Shown piece by piece: positions 9,823-18,972 of a DNA stretch of 64,000 nt. Both the position numbers and the translations under genes were made by a program. Below the pieces are notes generated by a model. It ran no database searches and had not been told where the DNA came from. It worked only from the letters and a program-made list of their open reading frames with translations. The stretch comes from Halothermothrix orenii H 168 (GTDB lineage: Bacteria > Bacillota > Halanaerobiia > Halanaerobiales > Halothermotrichaceae): positions 1,396,501 to 1,460,500 of the forward strand of contig NC_011899.1 of NCBI RefSeq assembly GCF_000020485.1. Reading direction: 5' to 3'. Numbering within the stretch: the stretch's first letter is position 1; the number at the start of each line of letters is the position of its first letter.

Positions 9823-10833
9823 TTAATATATAACTAGCGATTTGACATTACTCTCATCTAAATTTCCGTCCAAAACATTTGGTAGCTCTTCAAGTGTGTA
9901 TTGAGAAGTTACTAACTTTTTTAAATTAACCATCCCTGATTCCAGTATTCTAACAGCTCTATCAGTAACAAAGGGATTAATATATGCCCCCTTTAATTTT
10001 AATTCCCTTTTATAAATTTCAAAAGGGTTAATTTCTATAACCTTATCTTTAGGAGGAACACCAAATAAAAGAACACTACCTCCCTTTCGGGCTAACTGAA
10101 TAGATTGCTTAAAAGTATGGATATTACCCACGGCCTCTATTACAACATCTGCTCCTTCCCTTTTAATTATTTTAATTTCTTTTTCAAGATTATCATTAAA
10201 GGGATCAAATACTTTACTGGCCCCTAATTTCAGGGCTAGTTTTCGTTTTTTTGAATTTGGTTCACTAACTATTACCTCACTGGCACCACTATGTAATGCC
10301 AGCTGAAGTAAAATTAAACCAATAGCTCCTGCCCCCAAAATCACAACAAAATCTCCAGGCCTTATCCCGGCAAGGTCAATCCCATGGAGGCAACAGGCCA
10401 GTGGTTCTACAAGAGCCATTTCTTTATAACTAACATTCTCCTTAACTTTATAAACATTAGTAGCAGGAGCAACCAAATACTCAGCAAAACCACCATTTCT
10501 TGTAACTCCGATTGCCTGCAATTCTTTACATAAATGAACTTCTCCACGGTGACAATAATAACATTGACCACAAAATATATTGGGATCTATGCAAACTTTA
10601 TCACCTTTTTTGAGACTACGCACCTGTCGTCCAGTCTCAATTATCTCTCCTGCATTTTCATGCCCCAGTATTACCTGAGTCCGGGCAGGTGCCTCTCCTC
10701 TGTAAATATGTCTATCAGTACCACAGATACCAGCTGCTTTAACTTTAACAAGTACTTCATTTTCATCTATTTTAGGAATCTCTTTATCTTCAATTTTTAC
10801 ATTTCCTGGTCCATAAAAAACTAAACTTTTCAA
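9823..10833 (-). CDS. Zinc-dependent medium-chain alcohol/sorbitol dehydrogenase
   Basis: A ~336-residue cytosolic NAD(P)-dependent polyol or alcohol dehydrogenase. Catalytic zinc ligands lie in CGTDRHIY and GHENAGEI; the structural zinc lobe is CGQCYYCHRGEVHLC; the Rossmann motif is GAGAIGLILLQLA. TTG at 10833 is the preferred start, five bases after GGAGGGGG; an ATG 15 bases upstream overlaps that site. It is the last gene of the mannoside operon, suggesting it oxidises a sugar or polyol released by the pathway (inference). The exact substrate is unknown. Confidence 0.82.
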   Translation of the reverse strand: MKSLVFYGPGNVKIEDKEIPKIDENEVLVKVKAAGICGTDRHIYRGEAPARTQVILGHENAGEIIETGRQVRSLKKGDKVCIDPNIFCGQCYYCHRGEVHLCKELQAIGVTRNGGFAEYLVAPATNVYKVKENVSYKEMALVEPLACCLHGIDLAGIRPGDFVVILGAGAIGLILLQLALHSGASEVIVSEPNSKKRKLALKLGASKVFDPFNDNLEKEIKIIKREGADVVIEAVGNIHTFKQSIQLARKGGSVLLFGVPPKDKVIEINPFEIYKRELKLKGAYINPFVTDRAVRILESGMVNLKKLVTSQYTLEELPNVLDGNLDESNVKSLVIY

Positions 10834-10870
10834 GATTACCCCCTCCATTTAGATAATTTTTACTTACTAG

Positions 10871-13384
10871 TTACTTGATTATGGCTTCTGTCCCGGTTAT
10901 ATCTGATACCGTTAATTGTTCGTAGGGTATCTTTTTCCTGCCCCTGTTTACTAGTTTAATTTGCTTTAACTCACCTGGTAGCAAATCAAAATAATTATCA
11001 CTAAAGACAACATTTTTACTTGGCAAATTCAAAGTAACAAAACGAGCCATTTTATCAGTCTTTAACTTGAGTTCATCTTTTTGTTCATTTATTTCTACAA
11101 TAATCCTTGGACAGGGTAAATTTAAATTTTTTTGGTCTGAAAGAAAATAAATATTTTTAGAGGTGTGTCCCTTACCTGAACGAAGAGCAAAAGCAATTTC
11201 TTCTAGCTTAACATCCTTAACTATATCTATACTATATTCTTTAATTTTCAGTGAACTATTGGCTTTTATATCTACAGATACTTTATCCCTAAAAATAATT
11301 TTACCGTAAAAATCTATAATATCTAATTGAATTTCATCATAAATATCTTCTAATAAATCATTTATAACCCACAATTCTATTTTTTTATTAGGTTCATAAT
11401 TCAAAGATATAAGATAAGGATTATAAAAATTTCTGGCATAATAATAAGATGCCTTAGGTAATAAATAATAATCTATCATAGACCAGCTGGTCCCAGGCCA
11501 ACAATCATTTAACTGCCATATTAAGGTGCCACTGGTCATCGGTTTTCTTCTCCGATAGTGTTCTACCCCAAACTTAAGACCTTCAGCCTGAGTCAACATA
11601 GAATACTTAATATATTTTTCAATATCATCTGGTATTCCCGTATAATCTTCCATTAATAATATTCCTTTTTGATGATGGTAATCTTTATTTCTATAATCCA
11701 TTTCAGGACTACCCCAGTAAAACTGTCCTTTAGGAATATTATCTTTCAGGGTGTACTCATTTGAAGAAGCATGCATTCCAAACTCACTTACAAATCTAGA
11801 AATATCTTTTTTATAATTCTTAAACGAAACCCCTTCAACACTATAATCAATTTTTGTTTTTTCTCCAAATTTACGGGGCTCAACCTGTCCGTGCCAAACA
11901 TACCAGTTATGTGTATCTCCTTCTCGGGGGTCATTGTGGTCATTACCACCATATGGAGAGCTTGGCCAATAGGGTCGGGTTGGATCAAGGTTTAATAATA
12001 AACCAGGTAATAATTCATGATATATTTTCTTACCATAAAAATCAGTTTTAATATCACCATCAGAATACATCTTTTCATATAACCAATCATTCTCATTATT
12101 TCCACACCATAAAGCTATACAGGGGTCATTACGTAATTTTTTTACAACTGAAATAATTTCCTTTTCGACATTATTTATAAAATCTTTATTATAATCAGGG
12201 TAAAGAGCACAGGCAAACATAAAATCCTGCCAGACAAGTATCCCTTGCCTGTTACATTCCTGATAAAAAACATCTTTTTCATAAATACCTCCCCCCCACA
12301 CCCGGAGCATATTCATATTGGCCTTACGGGCCATAGTAATCAAGTTTTTATACCTTTTATCGTCAACTGCCCCAAAAAGACTATCAGGGGGAATCCAGTT
12401 TGCTCCTTTAGCAAAAACCTTTACTCCATTTAAGAGAAAAGTAAAGACTTTGTTACCATTCTCGTCCTTATGTTGTAACTTTAAAGACCTAATTCCTACT
12501 TCTTTTTTATATTCATCTATAAGTATGTCCCCTTTATAAAGCTTTACAATAAGGTTATAAAGGTTCGGTTCTCCCAAATCATGGGTCCACCATAATTTAG
12601 GTTCCTTTACATTTAAGTATATAACTTCCTTATTTCTTTCAACTTTTTTCTTTAAATTAAATTCTTTATTTTTATGTTTAAGAGATACCTCCAATTTCAA
12701 GTTGTTTGCATGTGTATAATTATCTAAATCAATATCAATTTCTATTTTTGCATTATTATTAGATATATCAATTGTTTTAACAAATACTGAATCTATTTTA
12801 GCACATTTCCTCTTTTTGATATGAACCTCTTTCCATATTCCGGTTGTCACCAACCGGGGACCCCAATCCCATCCAAAATTCATCTGGGCTTTACGAACCC
12901 ATACCCTCTCTTTACTAAAACCAGACCATAAGTCTTTATTCTTATTTTTAACATGCTTGTTAATAGGATCAAATTTTACGGCTATAACATTCTTCCCGTA
13001 ATTAATTAAGTTAGTAACTTCAAAAATATGGGGTATAAACATGTTATCAGTACTACCCAGTTCTCTACCATTTAAAAAAACAGTGGCAAAGGTATCTAAT
13101 CCCTCGAAGATTAACTCCACTTTTTCATCATCCTTTAGATGTTCCTTATATTCAAATTCAGTCCTGTACCACCATTCCTTTTTTTCTATCCACCGGGATT
13201 TTTGATCATTATGACCTTTAAAGGGATTGTCAATTATTTTTCTATTTATTAAAGTACTATGTACATCACCAGGAACTGTAGCAGGAATCCAGAAATGATC
13301 TATGTAATCTTTGGAGGCTACTTCTGCACTATTTATTTCATTGACATCAAAGTAAGCTATCTTCCAGTTATCTTTTATTATCAA
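10871..13384 (-). CDS. Beta-mannosidase, glycoside hydrolase family 2
   Basis: A ~837-residue enzyme predicted to release mannose from the non-reducing end of beta-mannosides. The N-terminal GH2 sugar-binding fold (WWYRTEFEYKEHL), an Ig-like domain and the TIM barrel are present. The acid/base Glu lies in WCGNNEND (about residue 429) and the nucleophile Glu in FVSEFGMH (about 533). WCGNNEN is typical of beta-mannosidases rather than beta-galactosidases. No signal peptide: it acts in the cytosol on imported oligosaccharides. TTG at 13384 has GGAAGGAG eight bases upstream and is preferred to the ATG at 13405. It is preceded by two sugar permease genes. Confidence 0.88.
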   Translation of the reverse strand: MIIKDNWKIAYFDVNEINSAEVASKDYIDHFWIPATVPGDVHSTLINRKIIDNPFKGHNDQKSRWIEKKEWWYRTEFEYKEHLKDDEKVELIFEGLDTFATVFLNGRELGSTDNMFIPHIFEVTNLINYGKNVIAVKFDPINKHVKNKNKDLWSGFSKERVWVRKAQMNFGWDWGPRLVTTGIWKEVHIKKRKCAKIDSVFVKTIDISNNNAKIEIDIDLDNYTHANNLKLEVSLKHKNKEFNLKKKVERNKEVIYLNVKEPKLWWTHDLGEPNLYNLIVKLYKGDILIDEYKKEVGIRSLKLQHKDENGNKVFTFLLNGVKVFAKGANWIPPDSLFGAVDDKRYKNLITMARKANMNMLRVWGGGIYEKDVFYQECNRQGILVWQDFMFACALYPDYNKDFINNVEKEIISVVKKLRNDPCIALWCGNNENDWLYEKMYSDGDIKTDFYGKKIYHELLPGLLLNLDPTRPYWPSSPYGGNDHNDPREGDTHNWYVWHGQVEPRKFGEKTKIDYSVEGVSFKNYKKDISRFVSEFGMHASSNEYTLKDNIPKGQFYWGSPEMDYRNKDYHHQKGILLMEDYTGIPDDIEKYIKYSMLTQAEGLKFGVEHYRRRKPMTSGTLIWQLNDCWPGTSWSMIDYYLLPKASYYYARNFYNPYLISLNYEPNKKIELWVINDLLEDIYDEIQLDIIDFYGKIIFRDKVSVDIKANSSLKIKEYSIDIVKDVKLEEIAFALRSGKGHTSKNIYFLSDQKNLNLPCPRIIVEINEQKDELKLKTDKMARFVTLNLPSKNVVFSDNYFDLLPGELKQIKLVNRGRKKIPYEQLTVSDITGTEAIIK

Positions 13385-13432
13385 TAATATCACTCCTTCC
13401 ACCATGTTATTAATCTTATAACCTTATTTAAC

Positions 13433-14278
13433 TTATCCTTTAACTGCCCCAGAACTCATTCCCTTAATAAGATGTTCTTCCATTATTAAATAAAATATTA
13501 TTATCGGTATTAAAACCATAGTCAGGGCAGCCATTTGAACCCCATAATTTGTACTGTATTTTCCAGCAAAACTTGCTAAACCCAAAGGTATAGTTTTTAA
13601 AGAATCACTATTAATTAAGACCAGGGCAAAGGAAAATTCATTCCAATTAAAAATAAAATTCAATATGCTTACTGTAGCCAGGGCAGGTCTGCTCATCGGT
13701 AAAATAAATGACCAGAAAATCTTAAAAATCCCACATCCATCTACAACAGCAGCCTCTTCAACCTCGGTTGGAAGTCCTTTCATATAACTTACAAGTATAA
13801 AGATTGTTAAAGGTAGATTAAAACCTATATAAGGAAATATTAATGCCCAACGAGTGTTTATTAAACCTATTTTTCTCATTAAAATAAACATAGGAACCAA
13901 TGTACCATGAATGGGAACCAACATTCCAAATATAAAGATTACATATAAGATATTTTTCCACTTAAATTGAAACCTGGCAATAAAATAAGAAACAAGAGCT
14001 CCCAGTAGAACAGTTACAACCATAGCAACAATAGAAACAATAATACTATTAATAAATCTGTTTCCCAGGTGAGCAGTCTTCCAGGCTTCAAAGTAATTGT
14101 TTAAATACAATCTGTTAGGAAAAGAAAAAGAATTCATGGTTATCTCCTGTTCAGTTTTACAAGAATTAATAGCCATCCAAAGAATAGGATATAAATTTAC
14201 AACTGCAAATATAATTAAAATTGTATATATCACTATCTGTTTAATTTTCTTTTTATTAATAAAGGCTTTAGTGTTCAT
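13433..14278 (-). CDS. Carbohydrate ABC transporter permease, MalG type
   Basis: A 281-residue membrane protein with six predicted helices and the coupling motif EVEEAAVVDGCGIFKIFWSFILP. The ending IMEEHLIKGMSSGAVKG is characteristic of MalG-like permeases. ATG at 14278 is preferred, six bases after GGAGGTG; an upstream in-frame start covers the binding site. It forms the translocation pore with the adjacent MalF-type subunit. Import of manno-oligosaccharides is inferred from the linked beta-mannosidase. No dedicated ATPase gene is present, so a shared MsiK-type ATPase elsewhere is expected. Confidence 0.88.
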   Translation of the reverse strand: MNTKAFINKKKIKQIVIYTILIIFAVVNLYPILWMAINSCKTEQEITMNSFSFPNRLYLNNYFEAWKTAHLGNRFINSIIVSIVAMVVTVLLGALVSYFIARFQFKWKNILYVIFIFGMLVPIHGTLVPMFILMRKIGLINTRWALIFPYIGFNLPLTIFILVSYMKGLPTEVEEAAVVDGCGIFKIFWSFILPMSRPALATVSILNFIFNWNEFSFALVLINSDSLKTIPLGLASFAGKYSTNYGVQMAALTMVLIPIIIFYLIMEEHLIKGMSSGAVKG

Positions 14279-14295
14279 AAATTTCACCTCCATAT

Positions 14296-15177
14296 TTATA
14301 CAGTTTTCCTGTTAAATAGCTTTTTTATTGTAATAACTAGAAAAAGTCCAAAAATGACTACAAATACTGACACAGCACTACCATAACCATATCTTAATGA
14401 AGAAAAGCTTTTTTCATATAAATGAAGTGCTAAAACTTCAGTTGAATGGGCTGGCCCACCATTAGTCATGACATAAATTAAACCAAAAATTTTTAAACTA
14501 CCACTAATACATAAAACTATGGATGCAAGAATTGTATCCCAGATTATTGGTATAATAATATGAAAAGTTCTTTTTAAACCATGAGCTCCATCTATTTCCG
14601 CAGCTTCCAATATTTCTTTCGGTACATTTTGAAGAGCAGCCAGAAATATAACAAAATACAGTCCAATAAACTGCCAGATTACAGTAATAGCAACAGAATA
14701 CATTGCTAAATTTGGATCACCTAACCAATTTTGTGCCCATGAATTTAATCCCACTATTCTTAAAAATTTGTTGATTAATCCAAACTGATAATTATAGACC
14801 ATACTCCAGATAAGTGAAATAATAACTGCTGAAATCACTACAGGCAAAAATATAACTGTCCTAAAAAAATGGGACCCTTTAATTTTTTGGTTTACTAATA
14901 AAGCCAGTAGTAACCCCAGGGGAACCTGTCCAAAAACAGAGGCTAAAATAACAACTATATTATTTTTTAATGAAATCCAGAAAATAGAATTTTGGAACAT
15001 ATCGATAAAATTGTCCAGGGCAACAAATTTTAAATCCGGGGAAAAACCATTCCATTCTATGAATGAATAATAGAAAGATATTATTATTGGAACCAAAACA
15101 AACAAAAAATAAACAATTAAAGCTGGAGTAATACCCAAAAAGATATACTTATTTTTATGTTTAAATATATGTTCCAT
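14296..15177 (-). CDS. Carbohydrate ABC transporter permease, MalF type
   Basis: A 293-residue permease with six predicted helices and coupling motif EILEAAEIDGAHGLKRTFHIIIP. The start follows GGGGGGAG closely. It is the partner of the MalG-type subunit 17 bases downstream, and both follow the binding-protein gene after a stabilising hairpin. The order binding protein, MalF, MalG, glycosidase is classical for a CUT1 oligosaccharide uptake operon. Confidence 0.88.
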   Translation of the reverse strand: MEHIFKHKNKYIFLGITPALIVYFLFVLVPIIISFYYSFIEWNGFSPDLKFVALDNFIDMFQNSIFWISLKNNIVVILASVFGQVPLGLLLALLVNQKIKGSHFFRTVIFLPVVISAVIISLIWSMVYNYQFGLINKFLRIVGLNSWAQNWLGDPNLAMYSVAITVIWQFIGLYFVIFLAALQNVPKEILEAAEIDGAHGLKRTFHIIIPIIWDTILASIVLCISGSLKIFGLIYVMTNGGPAHSTEVLALHLYEKSFSSLRYGYGSAVSVFVVIFGLFLVITIKKLFNRKTV

Positions 15178-15208
15178 AATCTCCCCCCTAACTTAATAAT
15201 TTTTATTC

Positions 15209-15238
15209 AAGGAGAGACCAGCTTACTGGTCTCTCCTT
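15209..15238 (-). terminator. Strong intercistronic hairpin after the mannoside binding protein
   Basis: A perfect 13-bp stem (AAGGAGAGACCAG / CTGGTCTCTCCTT) with a CTTA/TAAG loop lies between the binding-protein stop and the MalF-type gene. It lacks a T tract, so it probably protects the upstream mRNA or attenuates. Confidence 0.65.
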
Positions 15239-15246
15239 TCTTAACA

Positions 15247-16521
15247 TTAATCTAAACTTTTTTGTAACTCTTTAGCAAGTTTTTCGGGAGTAATCATGCC
15301 AGCTATTAAAGACTGTAATCCATTATTTAGTACATTAGTAATATCAACAGGTAGTACTGCATCATATACCGGAGCTATATGATATTTTTGTACTAATTCC
15401 ATTTCTTTTTTCATTAATGGGTCAACATCAGTTACAGTAACCTTGGCTGGAACGAAAGTTCCAACTTTTAAGAACCCTTTATATAATTTCTCTGAATAAA
15501 AATATTTTAAAAATTGAAATGCAGCTTCTTTCTCTTTTTTGGAAAGATTTGCATTTAAGGAAATACCGTAGCCACTTACACCTGATAGTGATTTAGGGGC
15601 TTTTTCTCCTTCTATTTCAGGGAATGTTGCCACCCCAACATCAATATTTTTTGCTTTATTTATTACATCACCCAGTGCCCAGGTGCCTTCTACATACATT
15701 GCAGCTTTTCCCTGGTAAAAATACTGGCGCTGTTGAATATTATTTAATGAGTTAGCATCAAGGTTAAAGGCTTTTATATCACTTAGTTCTTTTATTACTT
15801 TAAGGGACTTAATAAACTCAGGATCAGTAAATTTCTTTTTACCTTCCATTACCTTTGTTAAAAATTCTTCGCCAGCCACTCTATCACCAATAGTAGAAAG
15901 AAAACATGATTGTAAAACCCACTTACCTTTATTTCCTAAAGCAATAGGTATAATATTGTTACCACGTAGTTTTTTAATTAAAACTTTAAATTCATTATAT
16001 GTACCGGGGAATTCATTATACCCAACACTTTTTAAAAGGTCTTTGTTATAATAAATAGTATGTGTATATACAATATTTCCTGGTATGGCATAGACCCTTC
16101 CATCTATACTATAATCTTTAAACTGGGAAGCAGGTATCAAATTGTTTTTCCAGTATCCAACAATCTCATCAATAGGCATTAAGGTTCCACCTTCAACAAG
16201 GGGTCTTAATTCTTCCCCTGGCCAGGTCTGAATAAGATCTGGGAGCTGTCCTCCAGCTGCCTGTATTTTTATTTTTGTTTTATATTGATCATGAGGTATT
16301 CTTTGCATCTTTATGTTAATATCAGAATGAGACTTATTAAACTCTTCTACCCTGGAAATCATAACTTTATAGTCAGGATTAGGACCAACCCATATATTCC
16401 AAAAAGTAAGCTCCACAGGGCTATTGTAAGCTAAGGCCATTTCAAAATTAAATATCAATAACATCCCTACAAGCAATAAACTAAAAACTACAGTAAATAA
16501 AAAATTAGAATTTTGTCTCAA
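15247..16521 (-). CDS. Carbohydrate ABC transporter solute-binding protein (family 1)
   Basis: A 424-residue exported protein. The signal region is MRQNSNFLFTVVFSLLLVGMLLIF, followed by FWNIWVGPNPDY and the family-1 pattern. The start is TTG at 16521 with AAGGAGG upstream. No lipobox cysteine is obvious, so it may be anchored by its uncleaved N-terminal segment (inference). It captures the oligosaccharide outside the cell; mannosides are likely from the linked GH2 gene. It is the first gene of the operon; the 119 bases before it, AT-rich with ATTAATTTAATTAAT, must contain the promoter. Confidence 0.86.
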   Translation of the reverse strand: MRQNSNFLFTVVFSLLLVGMLLIFNFEMALAYNSPVELTFWNIWVGPNPDYKVMISRVEEFNKSHSDINIKMQRIPHDQYKTKIKIQAAGGQLPDLIQTWPGEELRPLVEGGTLMPIDEIVGYWKNNLIPASQFKDYSIDGRVYAIPGNIVYTHTIYYNKDLLKSVGYNEFPGTYNEFKVLIKKLRGNNIIPIALGNKGKWVLQSCFLSTIGDRVAGEEFLTKVMEGKKKFTDPEFIKSLKVIKELSDIKAFNLDANSLNNIQQRQYFYQGKAAMYVEGTWALGDVINKAKNIDVGVATFPEIEGEKAPKSLSGVSGYGISLNANLSKKEKEAAFQFLKYFYSEKLYKGFLKVGTFVPAKVTVTDVDPLMKKEMELVQKYHIAPVYDAVLPVDITNVLNNGLQSLIAGMITPEKLAKELQKSLD

Positions 16522-16640
16522 AATAATTACCTCCTTATTATTTATTATGTTTGTTTTCCATGGCTTATTTATGTTATTTCTCTAATTAATTTAATTAATT
16601 TCACCCCCTTGATTAATTGTTTTCTTTTTAAGATGACCTA

Positions 16641-17675
16641 TTAATTATAGTATTTTGATGTAGAACCTCTAATAATGGTTTCTACAGAAACAACCAATTT
16701 GATAGGACTTGGGGTAATATTATTTATTAATTCATACAATCGTTTTCCAGCTAAAATACCCATTTCTTTTTTAAATATTCTAACTGTAGTAAGAGATGGA
16801 AGAGTGTGTTTGGCCATTTCAATATCATCAAAACCTGCAATAGATATATCTTGAGGGATTCTATAACCTAACTCTTTTAATGCTTTCATTACACCGATAG
16901 CAATTTTATCATTTCCAGTAAAAACTGCAGAAGGTAAAGTCTTCACATTCGAAAAAAAACTGTAAGCAGCTTTGAAAGCATCCGCTATTTCACTAAAAGG
17001 TTTACAGAAATATATTAAGTTATCATCTTTTTCAATACCAGCCAGTTTTAAAGCCTGCTTATAACCAATATACCTCTCTTCAAGGGAAACATGACTTAAA
17101 GGGCCTCCAAAAAAAGCTATACGTTTATGACCCAATTCAATTAAATAATTTACTATTTTTCTGGCTCCAGATATGTTATCGGTAACCACACAATCTATAT
17201 TCTCATCCCATAAATCATTATCAATTAACACAAGAGGTATATTACTATTTTTTATGTCTAAAATTAATTCTTTATCTATTTCATAACCCGTTAAAATTAA
17301 ACCAGCTAGATCCTGATCTTTGATTAAAGAATTAATTGTATAAACATCTTCGTTCTTTATGCCGGAAATTGTTTTAAAAAACAAATTATAATTATATTTT
17401 TTTAAACTTTCTTCAACACCTTCCATAACCTGCCCATAAAAAGGATCTCCAACTAGATTTGTGGAGATACGTTTACTGAAAATTATACCTACATTTTCTC
17501 CTTTTTTTCTATTGTTTTTTGTATAGTTTCGCGGAGTATATTTTAGTTTTTTAGCTGCTTCCAGAACTTTCTTACGAGTATGGTCAGCAATACTCCCTTT
17601 GTTATTAAAAACCCTCGACACAGTAGCCGGTGAAACCCCTGCTTTTTCTGCTACATCTTTAATTGTTGGAGCCAT
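16641..17675 (-). CDS. LacI-family transcriptional regulator of the mannoside operon
   Basis: A 344-residue repressor with an N-terminal helix-turn-helix (TIKDVAEKAGVSPATVSRVFNNKG) and a periplasmic-binding-like sensor domain (VGIIF to the C-terminus). The hinge helix is unusual: NYTKNNRKKGE replaces the common ARSL segment whose Leu intercalates at a central CG, so its operator may not be a classical CG-centred palindrome. ATG at 17675 lies eight bases after AAGGAG. It lies directly upstream of, and points the same way as, the sugar operon it likely controls. Confidence 0.87.
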   Translation of the reverse strand: MAPTIKDVAEKAGVSPATVSRVFNNKGSIADHTRKKVLEAAKKLKYTPRNYTKNNRKKGENVGIIFSKRISTNLVGDPFYGQVMEGVEESLKKYNYNLFFKTISGIKNEDVYTINSLIKDQDLAGLILTGYEIDKELILDIKNSNIPLVLIDNDLWDENIDCVVTDNISGARKIVNYLIELGHKRIAFFGGPLSHVSLEERYIGYKQALKLAGIEKDDNLIYFCKPFSEIADAFKAAYSFFSNVKTLPSAVFTGNDKIAIGVMKALKELGYRIPQDISIAGFDDIEMAKHTLPSLTTVRIFKKEMGILAGKRLYELINNITPSPIKLVVSVETIIRGSTSKYYN

Positions 17676-17814
17676 ATTTCTCACTCCTTAAAATTAATAT
17701 TTAAAAAGTTATTTTATTTTTATTACAATAATTATTATCTAATATTATTTATACTACAAAAATTCATAAAATCCTCCTTTTTTCCGAAAAATTTTTAAAA
17801 ATTTATTAAAGTTT

Positions 17815-17841
17815 CATGTAAAAATATTTATTTTTTACATG
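17815..17841. repeat. 27-bp inverted repeat between lacI and the phosphodiesterase gene
   Basis: CATGTAAAAA (17815-17824) and TTTTTTACATG (17831-17841) form an almost perfect palindrome in the divergent AT-rich spacer 17676-18066. It could be an operator for the neighbouring LacI gene or for the divergently transcribed gene. Nothing else clear is seen in this ~390-base spacer. Confidence 0.4.
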
Positions 17842-18066
17842 AATATTTTCACTTGTTTTTCAGTAATTTTCTTTCAACCCACTACTTTTTCATGCAATTT
17901 CAGAATTAAATTAACATCACTCCTGCTTATCCAGCCCGATAAAGTAAAGCCAATTAAGGGATTAACTTATAAAGGAAATCATTAATTGTTTGTTGAAATA
18001 AAAAGTAGTATTTTTTAAATTCATTTTAATTTAAAAAAACTATAAGTTTTTTAAAGGGGAGATTTG

Positions 18067-18816
18067 ATGAATGTTTCAAAAGAACATGTTAACATTATAG
18101 GACACCGGGGGGCAGCCGGTCTGGCCCCTGAGAATACACAAATATCTTTTGAGATGGCCTCTCAGAGTGGAATCGATGGTGTGGAATTTGATGTTCAGAT
18201 GACTAAAGACAAAAAACTGGTAGTTATACACGACCATGATGTAAAAAGAATCACAAAAGAAGACGGTCTGGTTAAAGACTTTACATTAACTGAAATCAAA
18301 AAGCTGGATGCTGGTGGCTACTTCAGCCCTGAATATAAAGGTCAACAGATATTAACTCTGGAAGAAACCCTGGATCTGGTTAAAGATTTTAACATAATAA
18401 ATCTGGAGATTAAAAATGGTCCTGTCATTTATCCTGAGATAGAAGAAAAAGTAATCTATGTAATAAAACAATTCAAGCTTGAAGATAAAATAATTATTTC
18501 ATCATTTAACCATTACACCCTGAATAAAATCAAACAGATAGAACCTGACATTAAAACCGGGGTTCTTTATATGGCCGGATTATATCAGCCCTGGGAATAC
18601 ATAAATAAAATTAAAGCCTGGTCAGCCCATCCATATTTTGCCGGGGTCAGGCCAGAGATAGTCAGGGGATGTCAAAAAAAAGGGGTAAATGTAATTGTCT
18701 TCGGTGTAAATGATGACCATGTTATCGAAAAGTTAATTAAAATGGGGGTTGATGGAATCATAACAGATTTTCCTGACAGAGCTAAAGACATCCGGGATAA
18801 ATATTTAAATTTATAA
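18067..18816 (+). CDS. Glycerophosphodiester phosphodiesterase
   Basis: A 249-residue cytosolic enzyme that hydrolyses glycerophosphodiesters to glycerol-3-phosphate and an alcohol. The GDPD signature GHRGAAGLAPENT at residues 12-24, EFDVQMTKDKKLVVIHD, the LEIKNG metal-binding segment and the closing DGIITDFP are all present. ATG at 18067 is chosen, with GGGGAG five bases upstream. It is transcribed divergently from the LacI gene and ends in its own terminator. Confidence 0.9.
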   Translation: MNVSKEHVNIIGHRGAAGLAPENTQISFEMASQSGIDGVEFDVQMTKDKKLVVIHDHDVKRITKEDGLVKDFTLTEIKKLDAGGYFSPEYKGQQILTLEETLDLVKDFNIINLEIKNGPVIYPEIEEKVIYVIKQFKLEDKIIISSFNHYTLNKIKQIEPDIKTGVLYMAGLYQPWEYINKIKAWSAHPYFAGVRPEIVRGCQKKGVNVIVFGVNDDHVIEKLIKMGVDGIITDFPDRAKDIRDKYLNL

Positions 18817-18828
18817 GGGTTGACAATA

Positions 18829-18868
18829 AAACCGGGCAATTCTATTAAAAGAACTTGCCCGGTTTTTT
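18829..18868 (+). terminator. Terminator of the phosphodiesterase gene
   Basis: A 10-bp stem AACCGGGCAA / TTGCCCGGTT with a 15-base loop is followed by TTTTTTAT, a typical Rho-independent terminator shortly after the stop codon. Confidence 0.85.
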
Positions 18869-18972
18869 ATTTGTTTTTTATTTATATTATCTTTTATTTA
18901 TATTTAGTCATATATATAATACACCTATTAATTAATTCTTTTAAATTATATTATAAAAATTTTATTTTATAA

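Noticed and set aside
11771-12539. Several plus-strand ORFs inside the beta-mannosidase gene
   Set aside because: They are shadows of the GH2 reading frame without binding sites or homology; the same applies to plus-strand frames in leuS, feoB, oppB/C and the MFS gene.
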